A stretch of 64,000 bases of DNA from Vulcanimicrobiota bacterium. GTDB taxonomy: Bacteria; Vulcanimicrobiota; Vulcanimicrobiia; Vulcanimicrobiales; Vulcanimicrobiaceae. A model generated the notes under the pieces. It was not told the origin of the DNA. It searched no databases and saw nothing but the letters and a program-made list of their open reading frames with translations. A program made the position numbers and the translations under genes. The DNA is taken from assembly GCA_027307235.1 (NCBI GenBank), contig DAHUXH010000007.1, positions 186,001 through 250,000 on the forward strand, read 5' to 3'. This document shows, piece by piece, positions 1 to 10,819 of this stretch (position 1 is its first letter; each line of letters begins with the position of its first letter).

Positions 1-990
1 ATGGGGCATGCACCGCCGACGGCGCTTGCGAGCGGGCAGGCGATGCGCATCCCGACCGGCGGTGTGCTGCCGGAGGGTGCGGATGCGGTCGTGCCGGTCG
101 AGGACGTGCGCGTCGAGGGCGGCGTGCTGATCGTCGACGGTGCGGTGGCGCTCGGCGATTGCGTCAACCCTCGAGGCGATGACGTCCGCGCCGGAGAGCT
201 ACTGCTGGAGCCGGGCAGAAGGCTCGGCGCGCCGGAGATCGGGCTGCTTGCCACGCTCGGTGTCACCGAGGTGCCAGTCTACCGCCGCCCCCGCATCGCC
301 GTGCTCTCCAGCGGCGACGAGCTCGTCCGGCCCGATCGCACGCCTGCCCTCGGGCAGATTCGCGACTCTAACCGCTACGCGGTGGCCGCGTCGTTGCGGG
401 CGATGGGCGCGCAGCCCGTGCATCTCCCGACCGTTCCCGACGATCCCGTGCTTCTCCAGGCGGAACTCCGGGCAGCCCACGCGGCGCACGACGGCGTGGT
501 GCTTACCGGCGGGTCGTCGGTCGGCGAGCGCGATCACACGCCCGCGGCCATCGCTGCGCTCGGGAGGCCCGGCGTGCTGGTGCACGGGCTGCGCGTCAAG
601 CCCGGGAAGCCGACCGTCTTGGCGGCCGTGGACGGCAAGCCGGTCATCGGTCTTCCGGGCAACCCGGCCTCCGCGCTATTGATCCTGGAAGCCGTCGTCG
701 CGCCGATCGTCGCGCACCTGGTCGGTGCGCGCGCGTACCCGGCCTCGACCACCGCGACGCTGGCCGCGCCGGTGGTGAAGCGGCCGGGCTGGACGTGGTA
801 CGTTCCGATGCTGTTGAAAGAAGAAGACGGAGAAGCGATGGCGCATCCATTGCCGATCCGGTCCTCGCACGTGAGTCTGCTCGCGCGAGCGGCCGGGTAT
901 TCCACGTTCGGCGAAGAGGAAAGCGAGGCGGCCGTGGGTACCAAGGTCGTGGTGACGCATTTTCTGGTAGGGGGAGCACACAGGACGTGA
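1..990 (+). CDS. moeA: molybdopterin molybdenumtransferase MoeA, 5'-truncated by window edge
   Basis: MoeA ligates molybdate to adenylylated molybdopterin, the last common step of molybdenum cofactor synthesis. The visible 329 residues lack the family's N-terminal part (usual length about 400). The conserved IPTGGVLPEGADAVV segment is at residues 17-31. The MoCF-binding domain follows, with VLSSGDELV (101-109), TGGSSVGERD (169-178) and GLPGNPAS (217-224), then the C-terminal beta domain to about residue 325. The reading frame is open to base 1, so the ATG there is probably internal. Its stop overlaps the GTG of the next gene. moaC and mog lie about 26 kb downstream, so the cofactor genes are split. 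Confidence 0.93.
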   Translation: MGHAPPTALASGQAMRIPTGGVLPEGADAVVPVEDVRVEGGVLIVDGAVALGDCVNPRGDDVRAGELLLEPGRRLGAPEIGLLATLGVTEVPVYRRPRIAVLSSGDELVRPDRTPALGQIRDSNRYAVAASLRAMGAQPVHLPTVPDDPVLLQAELRAAHAAHDGVVLTGGSSVGERDHTPAAIAALGRPGVLVHGLRVKPGKPTVLAAVDGKPVIGLPGNPASALLILEAVVAPIVAHLVGARAYPASTTATLAAPVVKRPGWTWYVPMLLKEEDGEAMAHPLPIRSSHVSLLARAAGYSTFGEEESEAAVGTKVVVTHFLVGGAHRT

Positions 991-2084
991 TTCGGCCGCA
1001 CCCGGCCGTCGAGGCATTGCCGCCGGCGACGCCCTTCATCGGACCGGAGCGCTTGATGCGCGAGACGGGACGTTCGGAATTGGTTCGGCTGGGCGCCAAC
1101 GAAAGCGCGTTCGGTCCGTCGCCGTTCGCAATCGCGGCGATGGAGCGCGAGCTGCCGCGCCTCTCGTGGTACGGCGACCCCGATTCGCTGGATCTGCGCG
1201 ATGCACTCGCGAGCAAACACGCGTGCGACGCCGGCTCCATTCTGGTCGTCGCCGGCATCGACGACGTCATGGGACTGATCGTGCGTGCCTACGTCGGAGC
1301 CGGCGGCCTCGCGCTGGCGGCTCGCGGCACCTATCCGACCTTCGCGTATCACGTTCACGGCTACGGCGGAACGTTGGAAACGGTCGACTATCGCGACGAC
1401 GGATTCGTCGACGTCGACGCCATGATCGCGGCGGCGCGGCGGCTGGATCCGCACCTCGTCTATCTCGCCAATCCCGACAACCCGAGCGGAACGCTGTTGC
1501 CGGCGAGCGAGGTGGAACGGTTGATCGATGCGCTTCCCGCGCGCACGTTGCTGCTGCTCGACGAAGCCTACGCGGATTTCGTCTCCGACGATCGTTTGCT
1601 CGCACGGCCGCTGGACGATCGCGTCATTCGCACGCGCACGTTTTCCAAGGCCTACGGTTTCGCGGGCGCGCGCATCGGATACGCGCTGCTGACGCGAGCG
1701 CACCATGACGTCTTGCAGAAAGTCCGCCTGCAATACGGCGTCAATCGGAACGCGCAGATCGGCGCGCTCGCGGCGCTCGCCGACACCGCCTTCGTGACCG
1801 GCGTGATCGCGCAGACGCAAGCCGGACGCGAGGAGTATGTCGCGCTCGCGACCTCGCTTGGGTTACGCACGCTCCCTTCACACACGAACTTCGTATGCAT
1901 CGATTGCGGCACGGGTGAGCGCGCGACGCGCGTCATGCACGAGCTGCTGCAGCGCGGCGTGTGGATTCGTAAGCCGGGCGCGCGGCCGCTCGATCGCTTC
2001 GTGCGCGTGAGCGTGGGCACCGCGCCGATGCGCGCCGCGTTTACTGATGCGTTCCGGGCGGTGCTGGCCGTGGTCCCGGCGTGA
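987..2084 (+). CDS. hisC: histidinol-phosphate aminotransferase (HisC-type, fold-type I PLP enzyme)
   Basis: PLP-dependent class I/II aminotransferase of the HisC subgroup, which transaminates imidazole-acetol phosphate in histidine synthesis; a related amino-acid substrate is possible. In the 365-residue product, ANES (37-40), NPDNPSG (162-168), DEAYADF (192-198) and the PLP-lysine motif TFSKAYG (Lys221) with ARIGYA are all present. The GTG start at 987 overlaps the moeA stop (GTGA) and gives the family-typical beginning IRPHPAVEAL. No other his gene is adjacent, so the histidine role rests on family resemblance. Confidence 0.88.
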   Translation: MIRPHPAVEALPPATPFIGPERLMRETGRSELVRLGANESAFGPSPFAIAAMERELPRLSWYGDPDSLDLRDALASKHACDAGSILVVAGIDDVMGLIVRAYVGAGGLALAARGTYPTFAYHVHGYGGTLETVDYRDDGFVDVDAMIAAARRLDPHLVYLANPDNPSGTLLPASEVERLIDALPARTLLLLDEAYADFVSDDRLLARPLDDRVIRTRTFSKAYGFAGARIGYALLTRAHHDVLQKVRLQYGVNRNAQIGALAALADTAFVTGVIAQTQAGREEYVALATSLGLRTLPSHTNFVCIDCGTGERATRVMHELLQRGVWIRKPGARPLDRFVRVSVGTAPMRAAFTDAFRAVLAVVPA

Positions 2085-2806
2085 GATACGCGTTCATCTC
2101 CGACGTTCACAGCAACGTCGAATCGCTCGAACGCGCGCTTGCGTTGCTGCGCCCTGACGACAAACTCGTGTGTCTTGGGGACATCGTCGGCTACGGGCCC
2201 AATCCCAATGAATGCCTGCGCCTCATCCGCGAGCGGGCGGACTTCGTCGTGCTCGGCAACCACGATCTGGCGGCCGTTGAGAACTTCGGCGTCGAGCGCT
2301 TCAACGACGTGGCGCGCGCGGCGATTCACTGGACGCAAGACGTCATCGACGAAGGACATCGCTCCTGGCTCGACACGCTTTCCTACGAACTGCGGCTTCC
2401 CGAGTTCTTGCTCGTGCATGGCGCTCCGGTCAACTATTTCGAGTACATCCTCGATAATCGCTCGGCGCAGCGTGCGTTCGACAATACCGATGCGCGGATG
2501 ATCTTCGTCGGCCACACGCACATCGCCGAGTATTACGTGCTCGAACCCGACAGCACGATCACGCACAAGCATCTGCAGTTCGGCGGCGAGGTGTTCTTGG
2601 AGGAGGGGAAGCGCTACATCCTGGACGTCGGAAGCGTCGGCCAGCCGCGCGATCTCAATCCCGAGGCGTCGATGGCGTTTTACGAGCCGGAGATCAAGCG
2701 CGTGCAATGGATTCGCTATCCGTACCCGATCGCCGACGTGCAGCGCAAGATTCACGATGCGTGCTTGCCCGACTATCTCGCGGCCCGTCTGCAGGTGGGC
2801 CGGTGA
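2081..2806 (+). CDS. calcineurin-like metallophosphoesterase (YfcE/MJ0936-like)
   Basis: Cytosolic two-metal phosphoesterase of 241 residues. The metal-ligand motifs are in order: D-V-H (8-10), GDIVGYGP (33-40), GNHD (59-62), VHGAP (112-116) and GHTH (144-147). Family members hydrolyse phosphodiesters such as cyclic nucleotides or dinucleotides, and the substrate here cannot be read from sequence. It starts with GTG overlapping the hisC stop and ends overlapping the next GTG, so it is in a tightly coupled operon. Confidence 0.88.
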   Translation: MRYAFISDVHSNVESLERALALLRPDDKLVCLGDIVGYGPNPNECLRLIRERADFVVLGNHDLAAVENFGVERFNDVARAAIHWTQDVIDEGHRSWLDTLSYELRLPEFLLVHGAPVNYFEYILDNRSAQRAFDNTDARMIFVGHTHIAEYYVLEPDSTITHKHLQFGGEVFLEEGKRYILDVGSVGQPRDLNPEASMAFYEPEIKRVQWIRYPYPIADVQRKIHDACLPDYLAARLQVGR

Positions 2807-3243
2807 GCGGGATTCCGGTCGACGACGGGAACTGCTTCGCGTGCGGCCCGGACAATGCCATCGGCCTGCATCTGCATTTTGAATCGAACGGCGGCGGCGT
2901 GCGCGCGCAGATCGCGCTTGAGCCGGCGTTCCAGGGATGGGCCGGGATCGCGCACGGCGGGATCGCGATGACCTTGCTCGACGAGGCGATGGCGCATGCC
3001 GCCGCCTACGCGGGACACCGCGGCATGACGGCCAGCGTCACGGCGCGCTTTCGCAAACCACTTCCGATCGGCGTGCCGCTGATCGTCGAAGGGCGCGTGT
3101 GCTGGCAACGCCGCAACGTCGTGGGCGTGGAAGCGCGCGTGCTCGACGAGCGTGGAACACCGTTGGTCGAAGGCGAAGGGCGCTTTGTTTCCAAGGGTTC
3201 GATCGACGCCGTGGCCGATCGCCGTAACGTCGTCTTCCGGTAA
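2803..3243 (+). CDS. hotdog-fold acyl-CoA thioesterase (PaaI/DUF4442-like)
   Basis: 146-residue single hotdog domain. Near the N-terminus CFACGPDNAIGLHL (11-24) is typical of one PaaI-like subgroup. GWAGIAHGGI (45-54) forms the active-site helix lead-in, followed by an acidic residue in the LLDEAM helix. Such proteins hydrolyse acyl- or aryl-CoA thioesters. The start is taken as the GTG that overlaps the preceding stop, because the longer upstream extension reads through the phosphoesterase gene in another frame and shows no family similarity. Confidence 0.82.
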   Translation: MSGIPVDDGNCFACGPDNAIGLHLHFESNGGGVRAQIALEPAFQGWAGIAHGGIAMTLLDEAMAHAAAYAGHRGMTASVTARFRKPLPIGVPLIVEGRVCWQRRNVVGVEARVLDERGTPLVEGEGRFVSKGSIDAVADRRNVVFR

Positions 3244-3249
3244 GCACCG

Positions 3250-3738
3250 ATGGCGAAGATGAAGCAGAAGCGCGCCCAAGCGGCCGCGCAGCGTCCCGTG
3301 AGCGCGCCCGCGATCGACAATCGGCGCGCGCGCCATGAGTATCACATTCTCGAGTCGCTGGAAGCCGGGCTCGTCCTGACCGGCACCGAGGTGAAATCGA
3401 TTCGCGCCGGCGGCGTGAGTTTGAATGAAGCCTATGCGCGTTTTCGCGACGGCGAAGCCTGGCTGCTCAGCATGCACGTTCCGCCCTACAAGCAAGGGAG
3501 TTTCTCGAACGTCGATCCCAATCGCCCGCGCAAGCTGCTGCTGCACAAAGAGCAGATCGAGCGTCTGCAGAGCCGCGTCACCGAGAAAGGCTTGACGATC
3601 GTGCCGCTGCGCTTGTACTTCACGCGCGGCATGGCGAAGGTCGAATTGGCGCTCGCGCGCGGAAAGCAGCTTTGGGATAAGCGCGAGGCCGAAACCAAGC
3701 GTGACGTTGCGCGCGAGATCGCGCGCCACGTGCGGTAG
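3250..3738 (+). CDS. smpB: SsrA-binding protein SmpB
   Basis: SmpB binds tmRNA and delivers it to stalled ribosomes for trans-translation. The 162-residue protein has the family core: NRRARHEYHILESLEAGLVL, TGTEVKSIRAGG, LHVPP-like SMHVPPYKQGSF, and the C-terminal positively charged tail from RGKQLWDKREAETKRDVAREI, which inserts in the mRNA channel. The N-terminus is slightly longer than usual and rich in Lys and Ala. It starts at ATG six bases after the thioesterase stop. The tmRNA gene is not in this window. Confidence 0.96.
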   Translation: MAKMKQKRAQAAAQRPVSAPAIDNRRARHEYHILESLEAGLVLTGTEVKSIRAGGVSLNEAYARFRDGEAWLLSMHVPPYKQGSFSNVDPNRPRKLLLHKEQIERLQSRVTEKGLTIVPLRLYFTRGMAKVELALARGKQLWDKREAETKRDVAREIARHVR

Positions 3739-4629
3739 ATGCGCGGCTCGCATCCCGAACGGGCGTTGGAAGAACACGTCGAGCGCGATGGCGGCCTGCG
3801 GCGCGGCGAACGCGTGCTGATCGCGTGCAGCGGCGGACCCGACTCGGTCGCGCTGGCCGCGTTGCTCGCGGCCGTCGCCAAGCCGCTCGAACTGTTCTTG
3901 CAACTAGCCTACGTGCATCACGGCACGCGCGCTTCGGCGTGGCAAGACGAGGCCGTCGTGTTGCGCGCCGGCGCCGCGCTCTCGATGGCGACCCATACCG
4001 CCGGTATCGAGCCGGCCGGGCGTGACGAAGCCTCGTTGCGTCAGGCGCGTTACGAGGCGTTGACTGAGCTCGCCTACCGGCATGACGCGACCGCCGTCGC
4101 GACCGCGCATCACGCGCAGGACCAAACGGAATCGGTCCTGCTGGCGCTCTTTCGCGGGAGCGGACCCGACGGGCTCGCCGGGATGCCGCAACGCCGGCCA
4201 CTGGCCGACGGGATCGATCTGGTTCGCCCGCTGCTGCGGCTGGACGGCGACGATCTCGTCTCCTACTGCCACGTGCAAGGTCTTCCGTATGCGGTCGATC
4301 CGACCAACGCCGACGTCGCGTACCGGCGCAATGCCCTGCGCGCCGCGCTGGATGCGCTGCGCCCGCTCTTCCCGGGCCTGGACGCGGCCGTCGCGCGCGC
4401 GGCCCACCTGGTCGGTCTGGACCGATCGGGGAGCGCCCGCGCCGAGCTGCGCGAGCGCGTGCGCGCGGCGCTGCGCGATGAAGGCGCCCTGCTCGACGTC
4501 GATTTTTCGCACGTGGAGCAGGCAGTCCGCGCGATCGAAAGCGGCCGCAGCGGCCGGTATTTGATGAAGCCGGGCGTTACCATGGTCATCGAACGCGGCC
4601 GATTTCGCGTTCATAGAGAAGATGGATGA
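3739..4629 (+). CDS. tilS: tRNA(Ile)-lysidine synthase TilS, short form
   Basis: TilS converts the wobble cytidine of tRNA-Ile(CAU) to lysidine using ATP and lysine. The PP-loop SGGPDS is at residues 31-36. YVHHGTRAS and ATAHHAQDQTESVLL carry the conserved histidine/aspartate residues, and FRGSGPDGLAGM follows. At 296 residues it lacks the C-terminal tRNA-binding TilS_C domain of E. coli TilS, as in many short bacterial forms. It abuts smpB directly and overlaps the start of hpt by eight bases, the common tilS-hpt-ftsH order. Confidence 0.94.
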   Translation: MRGSHPERALEEHVERDGGLRRGERVLIACSGGPDSVALAALLAAVAKPLELFLQLAYVHHGTRASAWQDEAVVLRAGAALSMATHTAGIEPAGRDEASLRQARYEALTELAYRHDATAVATAHHAQDQTESVLLALFRGSGPDGLAGMPQRRPLADGIDLVRPLLRLDGDDLVSYCHVQGLPYAVDPTNADVAYRRNALRAALDALRPLFPGLDAAVARAAHLVGLDRSGSARAELRERVRAALRDEGALLDVDFSHVEQAVRAIESGRSGRYLMKPGVTMVIERGRFRVHREDG

Positions 4630-5200
4630 CGTGAGCGACGGTTCGCGCGGGGCGATTGAGACCCAACTCTTCTCGGCCGAGGAGATCGCTGCCACGATCG
4701 AGCGTCTTGCTGCCGCGATCGCGGCCGACTACCGTGGGAAACCACTGGTGATCCTCGGTGTGTTGAAAGGGGCGCTGTTCATCACGATCGATCTTGCGCG
4801 GGCGATCGCCCGGCGTGAGGACGGTCCGAGCGAGCTCTTGATGGATTTCCTCTGCGTATCGAGTTACGGAAACCGCTCGCGCAGCAGCGGCGAGGTGCGG
4901 CTGCTCAAGGACACCAGTCTCTTGATCGCCGGGCGTCACGTCCTGCTGGTCGAGGACATCGTCGACAACGGTCTGACGCTCGATTACCTGCGCCGCCTGC
5001 TCGCGGCACGTGGTCCCGCCAGTCTGCGAGCCTGCGTCCTCTTGGACAAGCCCTATCGGCGGATGGTCGACGTCCCGGTCGAATACCGGGGGCTGCATTG
5101 TCCCGACGCGTTCGTCGTAGGTTACGGTTTAGACTACCAAGAAGGCTTTCGTAATCTGCCCTATCTGGCTACGCTTCGCCCCACGGTCATCACCGATTAA
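4622..5200 (+). CDS. hpt: hypoxanthine phosphoribosyltransferase
   Basis: Purine-salvage enzyme transferring the phosphoribosyl group from PRPP to hypoxanthine or guanine. The 192-residue protein has the LKGALF loop (near 48-53) and the PRPP motif VLLVEDIVDNGLTL (107-120), where the usual S/T after VD is Asn. The purine-binding LLDKPYRR and a C-terminal VVGYGLDYQEGFRNLPY segment are also typical. The tilS-hpt-ftsH arrangement is conserved in many bacteria and supports the call. Confidence 0.95.
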   Translation: MDDVSDGSRGAIETQLFSAEEIAATIERLAAAIAADYRGKPLVILGVLKGALFITIDLARAIARREDGPSELLMDFLCVSSYGNRSRSSGEVRLLKDTSLLIAGRHVLLVEDIVDNGLTLDYLRRLLAARGPASLRACVLLDKPYRRMVDVPVEYRGLHCPDAFVVGYGLDYQEGFRNLPYLATLRPTVITD

Positions 5201-5215
5201 GGCATACATACCCGA

Positions 5216-7134
<1,919 letters not shown>

Positions 7135-7135
<1 letters not shown>

Positions 7136-8403
7136 TGCGCCGAGCGTTCGGCCTGCTCGCAGCACTCGCGTGCTGCGCGCTTCCGTTCGCGTCTGCGGCC
7201 GATGCGCCCAACGTTCTGGTCGATACGCAACCCGGCGCACCGACGGCTGCGATCGAAGTGTGGTTTCGCGCCCCGAGCGACGGCTACGACGGTTCGAAAC
7301 CCGGGATAGCGCGGATCGCGCTTGCGGCAGCGGCGGCGTCGCCGCTCGAAAGTGGGCGATCGCTCTCGGATTTCGCGCGTTCCGTCGGCGGACGTCTCAC
7401 CATCAGCGTCTACCCGGACATCTCCTCCGTGTCGCTGCTCGTGCCCGCGTCGTCCGCGCGACGCGCGGTCGCCACCATGACGGCCGCCTATTTCATGCCC
7501 AAATTTGCCGCGGACGCGCTGCACGCGGCGATGCGCGACGCCACCGTCTTCGGTGTCGAAGCGCGTTTCGACCCCGACGGACTCCTCAAGGACGGCGTCT
7601 TCGCCGCGCTTTTTGACCGAGGGCCGGCGCACATGCCCGCAACGCCGACCGATGTGCGCGCGCTGACGACGTACACACTCGACGCGGTGCAAGCGTATGC
7701 CGAACGCGCGTTTCGCGCGAGCAATGCATTCGTCACTGCCGCGGGAGCCGTCTCGGCGGCCGACGTGGCGGCGATGAACGCATCGCATGCGACCGCGTTC
7801 ACGCCCGATCCACCGATCGACTCGCCGCTGAGCGCGTCGCCCCAGAACGTCACGATCACCGGCGAAGGGCATGGGATCGCGTACGGCTGGATCGGTCCGC
7901 CGATCGCACATGAACGCGATGCCACGGCCTTGGATTTCATCGCCGATTATCTCTTTCGAAACCAGACCGGAGCAGTCACCCGCGCGTTCGCCCGCTCGAA
8001 CGCCGGCGTCCTCATCGACGGCCAGTTTATCACGCTGCACGATCCGGGGATCTTCGTGCTGGCGATCTCCGGCGACGGATCGGATGCGGTGCACGAACGC
8101 GTGCTCGCCGCGCTGACCGCGATGGCCCAGCCGCTCGACGCGGCGACGTTCGCGGCGGCCCGCAACGCGTTCGTTTACCACCTGCTCTCCGAAAGCGATA
8201 CGCCGAATGCGCGCGCCGATAATCTGGGCTGGTATTCGGCCGAAGGCAATCCGGCCTACGCACCGGCCGGTGCAACGTCGCGCTACGTCCAGATCGCGCA
8301 GGCGCTCGATCCGCAATTCGTGGCCTCCGTCGCAAAGAAGTATTTGATGAAAGGTGTTACCGTGCGACTCGTTTCGAACGCGCAGCAGACGCAAGGCGCA
8401 TGA
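7135..8403 (+). CDS. exported M16-peptidase-like protein lacking the zinc site (first of pair)
   Basis: 422-residue secreted protein with an N-terminal signal peptide (hydrophobic to about residue 20, cleavage probably after ASAA). The fold looks like the M16 (insulinase/processing-peptidase) family: repeated alpha/beta halves, the TYTLDAVQAYAERAF-type segment and a C-terminal half. The HxxEH zinc motif expected near residues 58-65 is replaced by an Ala-rich stretch (IARIALAAAAASPLE). A hydrolytic role is therefore unlikely, and a structural or binding role within a heterodimer is possible. It is coupled to ftsH by a shared base and to its paralogue by an ATGA overlap. Confidence 0.62.
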
Positions 8404-9722
8404 TCGCTCGATGGATGGCGGCGACGGCGCTGACCGTTGCCTGCATCGCGCCGGCCTCGGCCGCGCAGCAGAGCGCAAGTCCGGCGCCGGTCACGCATGA
8501 GGGCGCCGCCTTGATCGTGCGTCAGCCCGACGCGACCTCGTCGTTGGTCGGTGTCTGCGTCGTCATTCCCGCCGGTCTGGATCGCCAAGGTGTCGCGCAA
8601 GACGGCATCGCCGCCTTGACCGCGGAGACGTTGGAGCGCAGTCATGCGCCGGGATCGCCGGCGGCGCTCGGTGATGCGATCGCTGCCGCCGGCGGTTCGA
8701 TCGACTACACGGTGGATGCGCACGACGTTCGGTTCTACGTTGAAGCAACCGCTGCTCAAGCGCCGGCGGTGCTCGCATTGTTCACCAGTACGCTCGCGCA
8801 TGCGGCGTTCGACGCGCACGCCGTGGATGAGGCGCGCGCGAATCTTCTGGAGAAGATCGACGACAACGAGCATACGCCGCTCGTCGTCGGCGTGGAGATG
8901 CTGCAGCGCGCGCGCTATCTCGATTCGACGGCGGGCTTTCCGCAATTCGGTTCACCGCTCGGCCTCTCGCGCTTGAGCGTTGCCGATGTGGACGCGTTTT
9001 TCGCAAGCGCCTACCGGCGCGACGGTGCGATCGTCAGCGCGGCCGGCGCGCTTGATACGGTGCCGCCGGGCACCGTCGAAGCGATCGCCGCTGCGTTGCC
9101 GGCCGGGGCCGCCCGAGCACCGCAGAAGATCGCCGCTGCAACCGTTCCCGCCCTCACGCACCAATACGTGGCGCATCGCGACGTCAACGCGCCGTGGCTG
9201 GTCGCCCAGTTCCAAGCACCGGCGATCGGCACCAAAGATTTCGGCGCTATGCTGGTGCTGACGGCGGAGATTCAGCGCGCGCTGGGCTTCGCCGCGCAGA
9301 TCCCCGACCTGGTCGAGAACTGGATCGGTGATCAGGCGGTCGGATCGATGTACGATTATTCCGACGCCGCCCCGACGCTCGACGTCTTCGTCGACGGCGG
9401 CATCGGCGATCCCTCAACCACTTTCGCCGCGGCGTTGAGCATGCTCGATCGGCTTGGCAGCGGCGACCTGCAAGCGCCGGTGGAATCGGTGAAGAGCGCC
9501 GCAGCCGGGCGCTTCACCCTTGATGCGATGACGCTCAAGCGCCGTACGTGGCTTGCAGCGATCTTCGCGGCGCGAACGAATTCCGCCGACTTTCTCAAAC
9601 AGACCGACGACGCGATCGACGCAGTGAGCGCAGCCGACGTCCAACGGGTCGCGCGCGCGTACCTGAAGCCTCCTGCGGTTGCGATCGTGCTGCCGCGCTC
9701 CGACGCCGCCGGGCCGAACTGA
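8400..9722 (+). CDS. exported M16-peptidase-like protein lacking the zinc site (second of pair)
   Basis: 440-residue secreted partner of the preceding gene, with a signal peptide to about residue 22. M16-like features include the GGSIDYTVDAHDVRFYVEA strand pair, the LSRLSVADVDAFFASAYRRDGAIVSAAG segment and a C-terminal YLKPPAVAIVLP. The position of the zinc motif (about 60-70) reads DGIAALTAETLERS, with no histidine pair. In many bacteria one of two adjacent M16 genes is inactive. Here both appear inactive, which is unusual. It ends with TGA overlapping a CTG that probably starts the glycosyltransferase. Confidence 0.62.
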   Translation: MIARWMAATALTVACIAPASAAQQSASPAPVTHEGAALIVRQPDATSSLVGVCVVIPAGLDRQGVAQDGIAALTAETLERSHAPGSPAALGDAIAAAGGSIDYTVDAHDVRFYVEATAAQAPAVLALFTSTLAHAAFDAHAVDEARANLLEKIDDNEHTPLVVGVEMLQRARYLDSTAGFPQFGSPLGLSRLSVADVDAFFASAYRRDGAIVSAAGALDTVPPGTVEAIAAALPAGAARAPQKIAAATVPALTHQYVAHRDVNAPWLVAQFQAPAIGTKDFGAMLVLTAEIQRALGFAAQIPDLVENWIGDQAVGSMYDYSDAAPTLDVFVDGGIGDPSTTFAAALSMLDRLGSGDLQAPVESVKSAAAGRFTLDAMTLKRRTWLAAIFAARTNSADFLKQTDDAIDAVSAADVQRVARAYLKPPAVAIVLPRSDAAGPN

Positions 9723-10819
9723 GACTCGCGCTCGTCCACGACTATCTCAATCAGCGCGGCGGAGCCGAACGCGTCTTCTGGCACATGACGCGCATCTGGC
9801 CGCAGGCGCCGATCTACACGTCGATCTACGACGAGGGGGTCGTCGGCGATCTCTTCGCACGTTCGCGCGTGCGCACATCGTTCTTGCAGAAGATTCCCGG
9901 GGCGACCCGGAACTTCCGCATGCTCGCGCCGCTGTATCCGCGCGCGTTCGAGTCCTTCGATCTGCGCGAGTTCGACGTCATCGTCAGTTCGTCGAGCGCA
10001 TGGGCAAAAGGGGTGCGCGCGCGCGCCGACGCCGTCCACGTCTGCTACCTCCACACCGTGTCCCGTTTTGTCTTTGACTACGAGCGCTACGTCGGCGGTT
10101 TCGGCATGGCGCGTCTGGCGCGGCCGATGCTCGCGCGTTTGATCGCATGGGACGTGCGCGCCGCGCAGCGGCCGACCGCTTTGGTCTGCAACTCGCGCAC
10201 CGTGCAAGAGCGGATCGCCGCGTATTACGGGCGCGAGGCTCAAGTGCTGCATCCTCCGGCCGATCTCGCGCGCTTCTCGCCCGGCGCCGGGCGAGGCGAC
10301 TATTTTTTCATCGCATCACGTTTGCTGCCGTACAAGCGCATCGATCTGGCGATCGAGGCCGCGCGCGCGGCGGGTGTCCCGTTGCGCGTCGCTGGAACCG
10401 GACCGGCCGAATCGGCGCTGCGCCGGCGCGCGCACGGCAGCACGACCACGATGCTCGGATTCGTCGACGACGCGTGCGTCGCGGCACTGATGGCGGATGC
10501 GAAAGCCGTGATCGTTCCGGGCATCGAGGATTACGGGTTGGTTCCGGTGGAAGCGGCGGCGTGCGGCACTCCGGTCATCGCGTTTCGCGGCGGCGGCGCG
10601 CTCGAAACGATCGTTGACGGCGTTACCGGCACGTTCTTCGACGATGCATCACCGCAGTCGCTGGCGGCGGTCCTGCGTTCGTTCGACCGCTCGCGATACG
10701 ACCCGCTCCGGATGCTCGAACACGCGCAGTCGTTCTCACCGCAACGATTCGCCGACGCCTTGCAACGCATCATCGCCGTTCATCAGGATGCGCGGGAGAT
10801 TCCTACGACAAGCTCCTAG
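9719..10819 (+). CDS. GT4-family glycosyltransferase, probable CTG start
   Basis: Retaining GT-B glycosyltransferase of about 366 residues. The N-terminal LALVHDYLNQRGGAERVF is the conserved start of a GT4 subgroup involved in polysaccharide or lipid glycosylation. The donor-binding part has FIASRLLPYKRIDLAIEAA and the E-x7-E type IEDYGLVPVEAAACGTPVIA. No ATG, GTG or TTG lies close upstream of the conserved start, and the next downstream one (9785) would delete it. A CTG at 9719 overlaps the preceding stop as CTGA, mirroring the GTGA and ATGA overlaps elsewhere in this operon. The acceptor is unknown. Confidence 0.85.
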   Translation: MRLALVHDYLNQRGGAERVFWHMTRIWPQAPIYTSIYDEGVVGDLFARSRVRTSFLQKIPGATRNFRMLAPLYPRAFESFDLREFDVIVSSSSAWAKGVRARADAVHVCYLHTVSRFVFDYERYVGGFGMARLARPMLARLIAWDVRAAQRPTALVCNSRTVQERIAAYYGREAQVLHPPADLARFSPGAGRGDYFFIASRLLPYKRIDLAIEAARAAGVPLRVAGTGPAESALRRRAHGSTTTMLGFVDDACVAALMADAKAVIVPGIEDYGLVPVEAAACGTPVIAFRGGGALETIVDGVTGTFFDDASPQSLAAVLRSFDRSRYDPLRMLEHAQSFSPQRFADALQRIIAVHQDAREIPTTSS

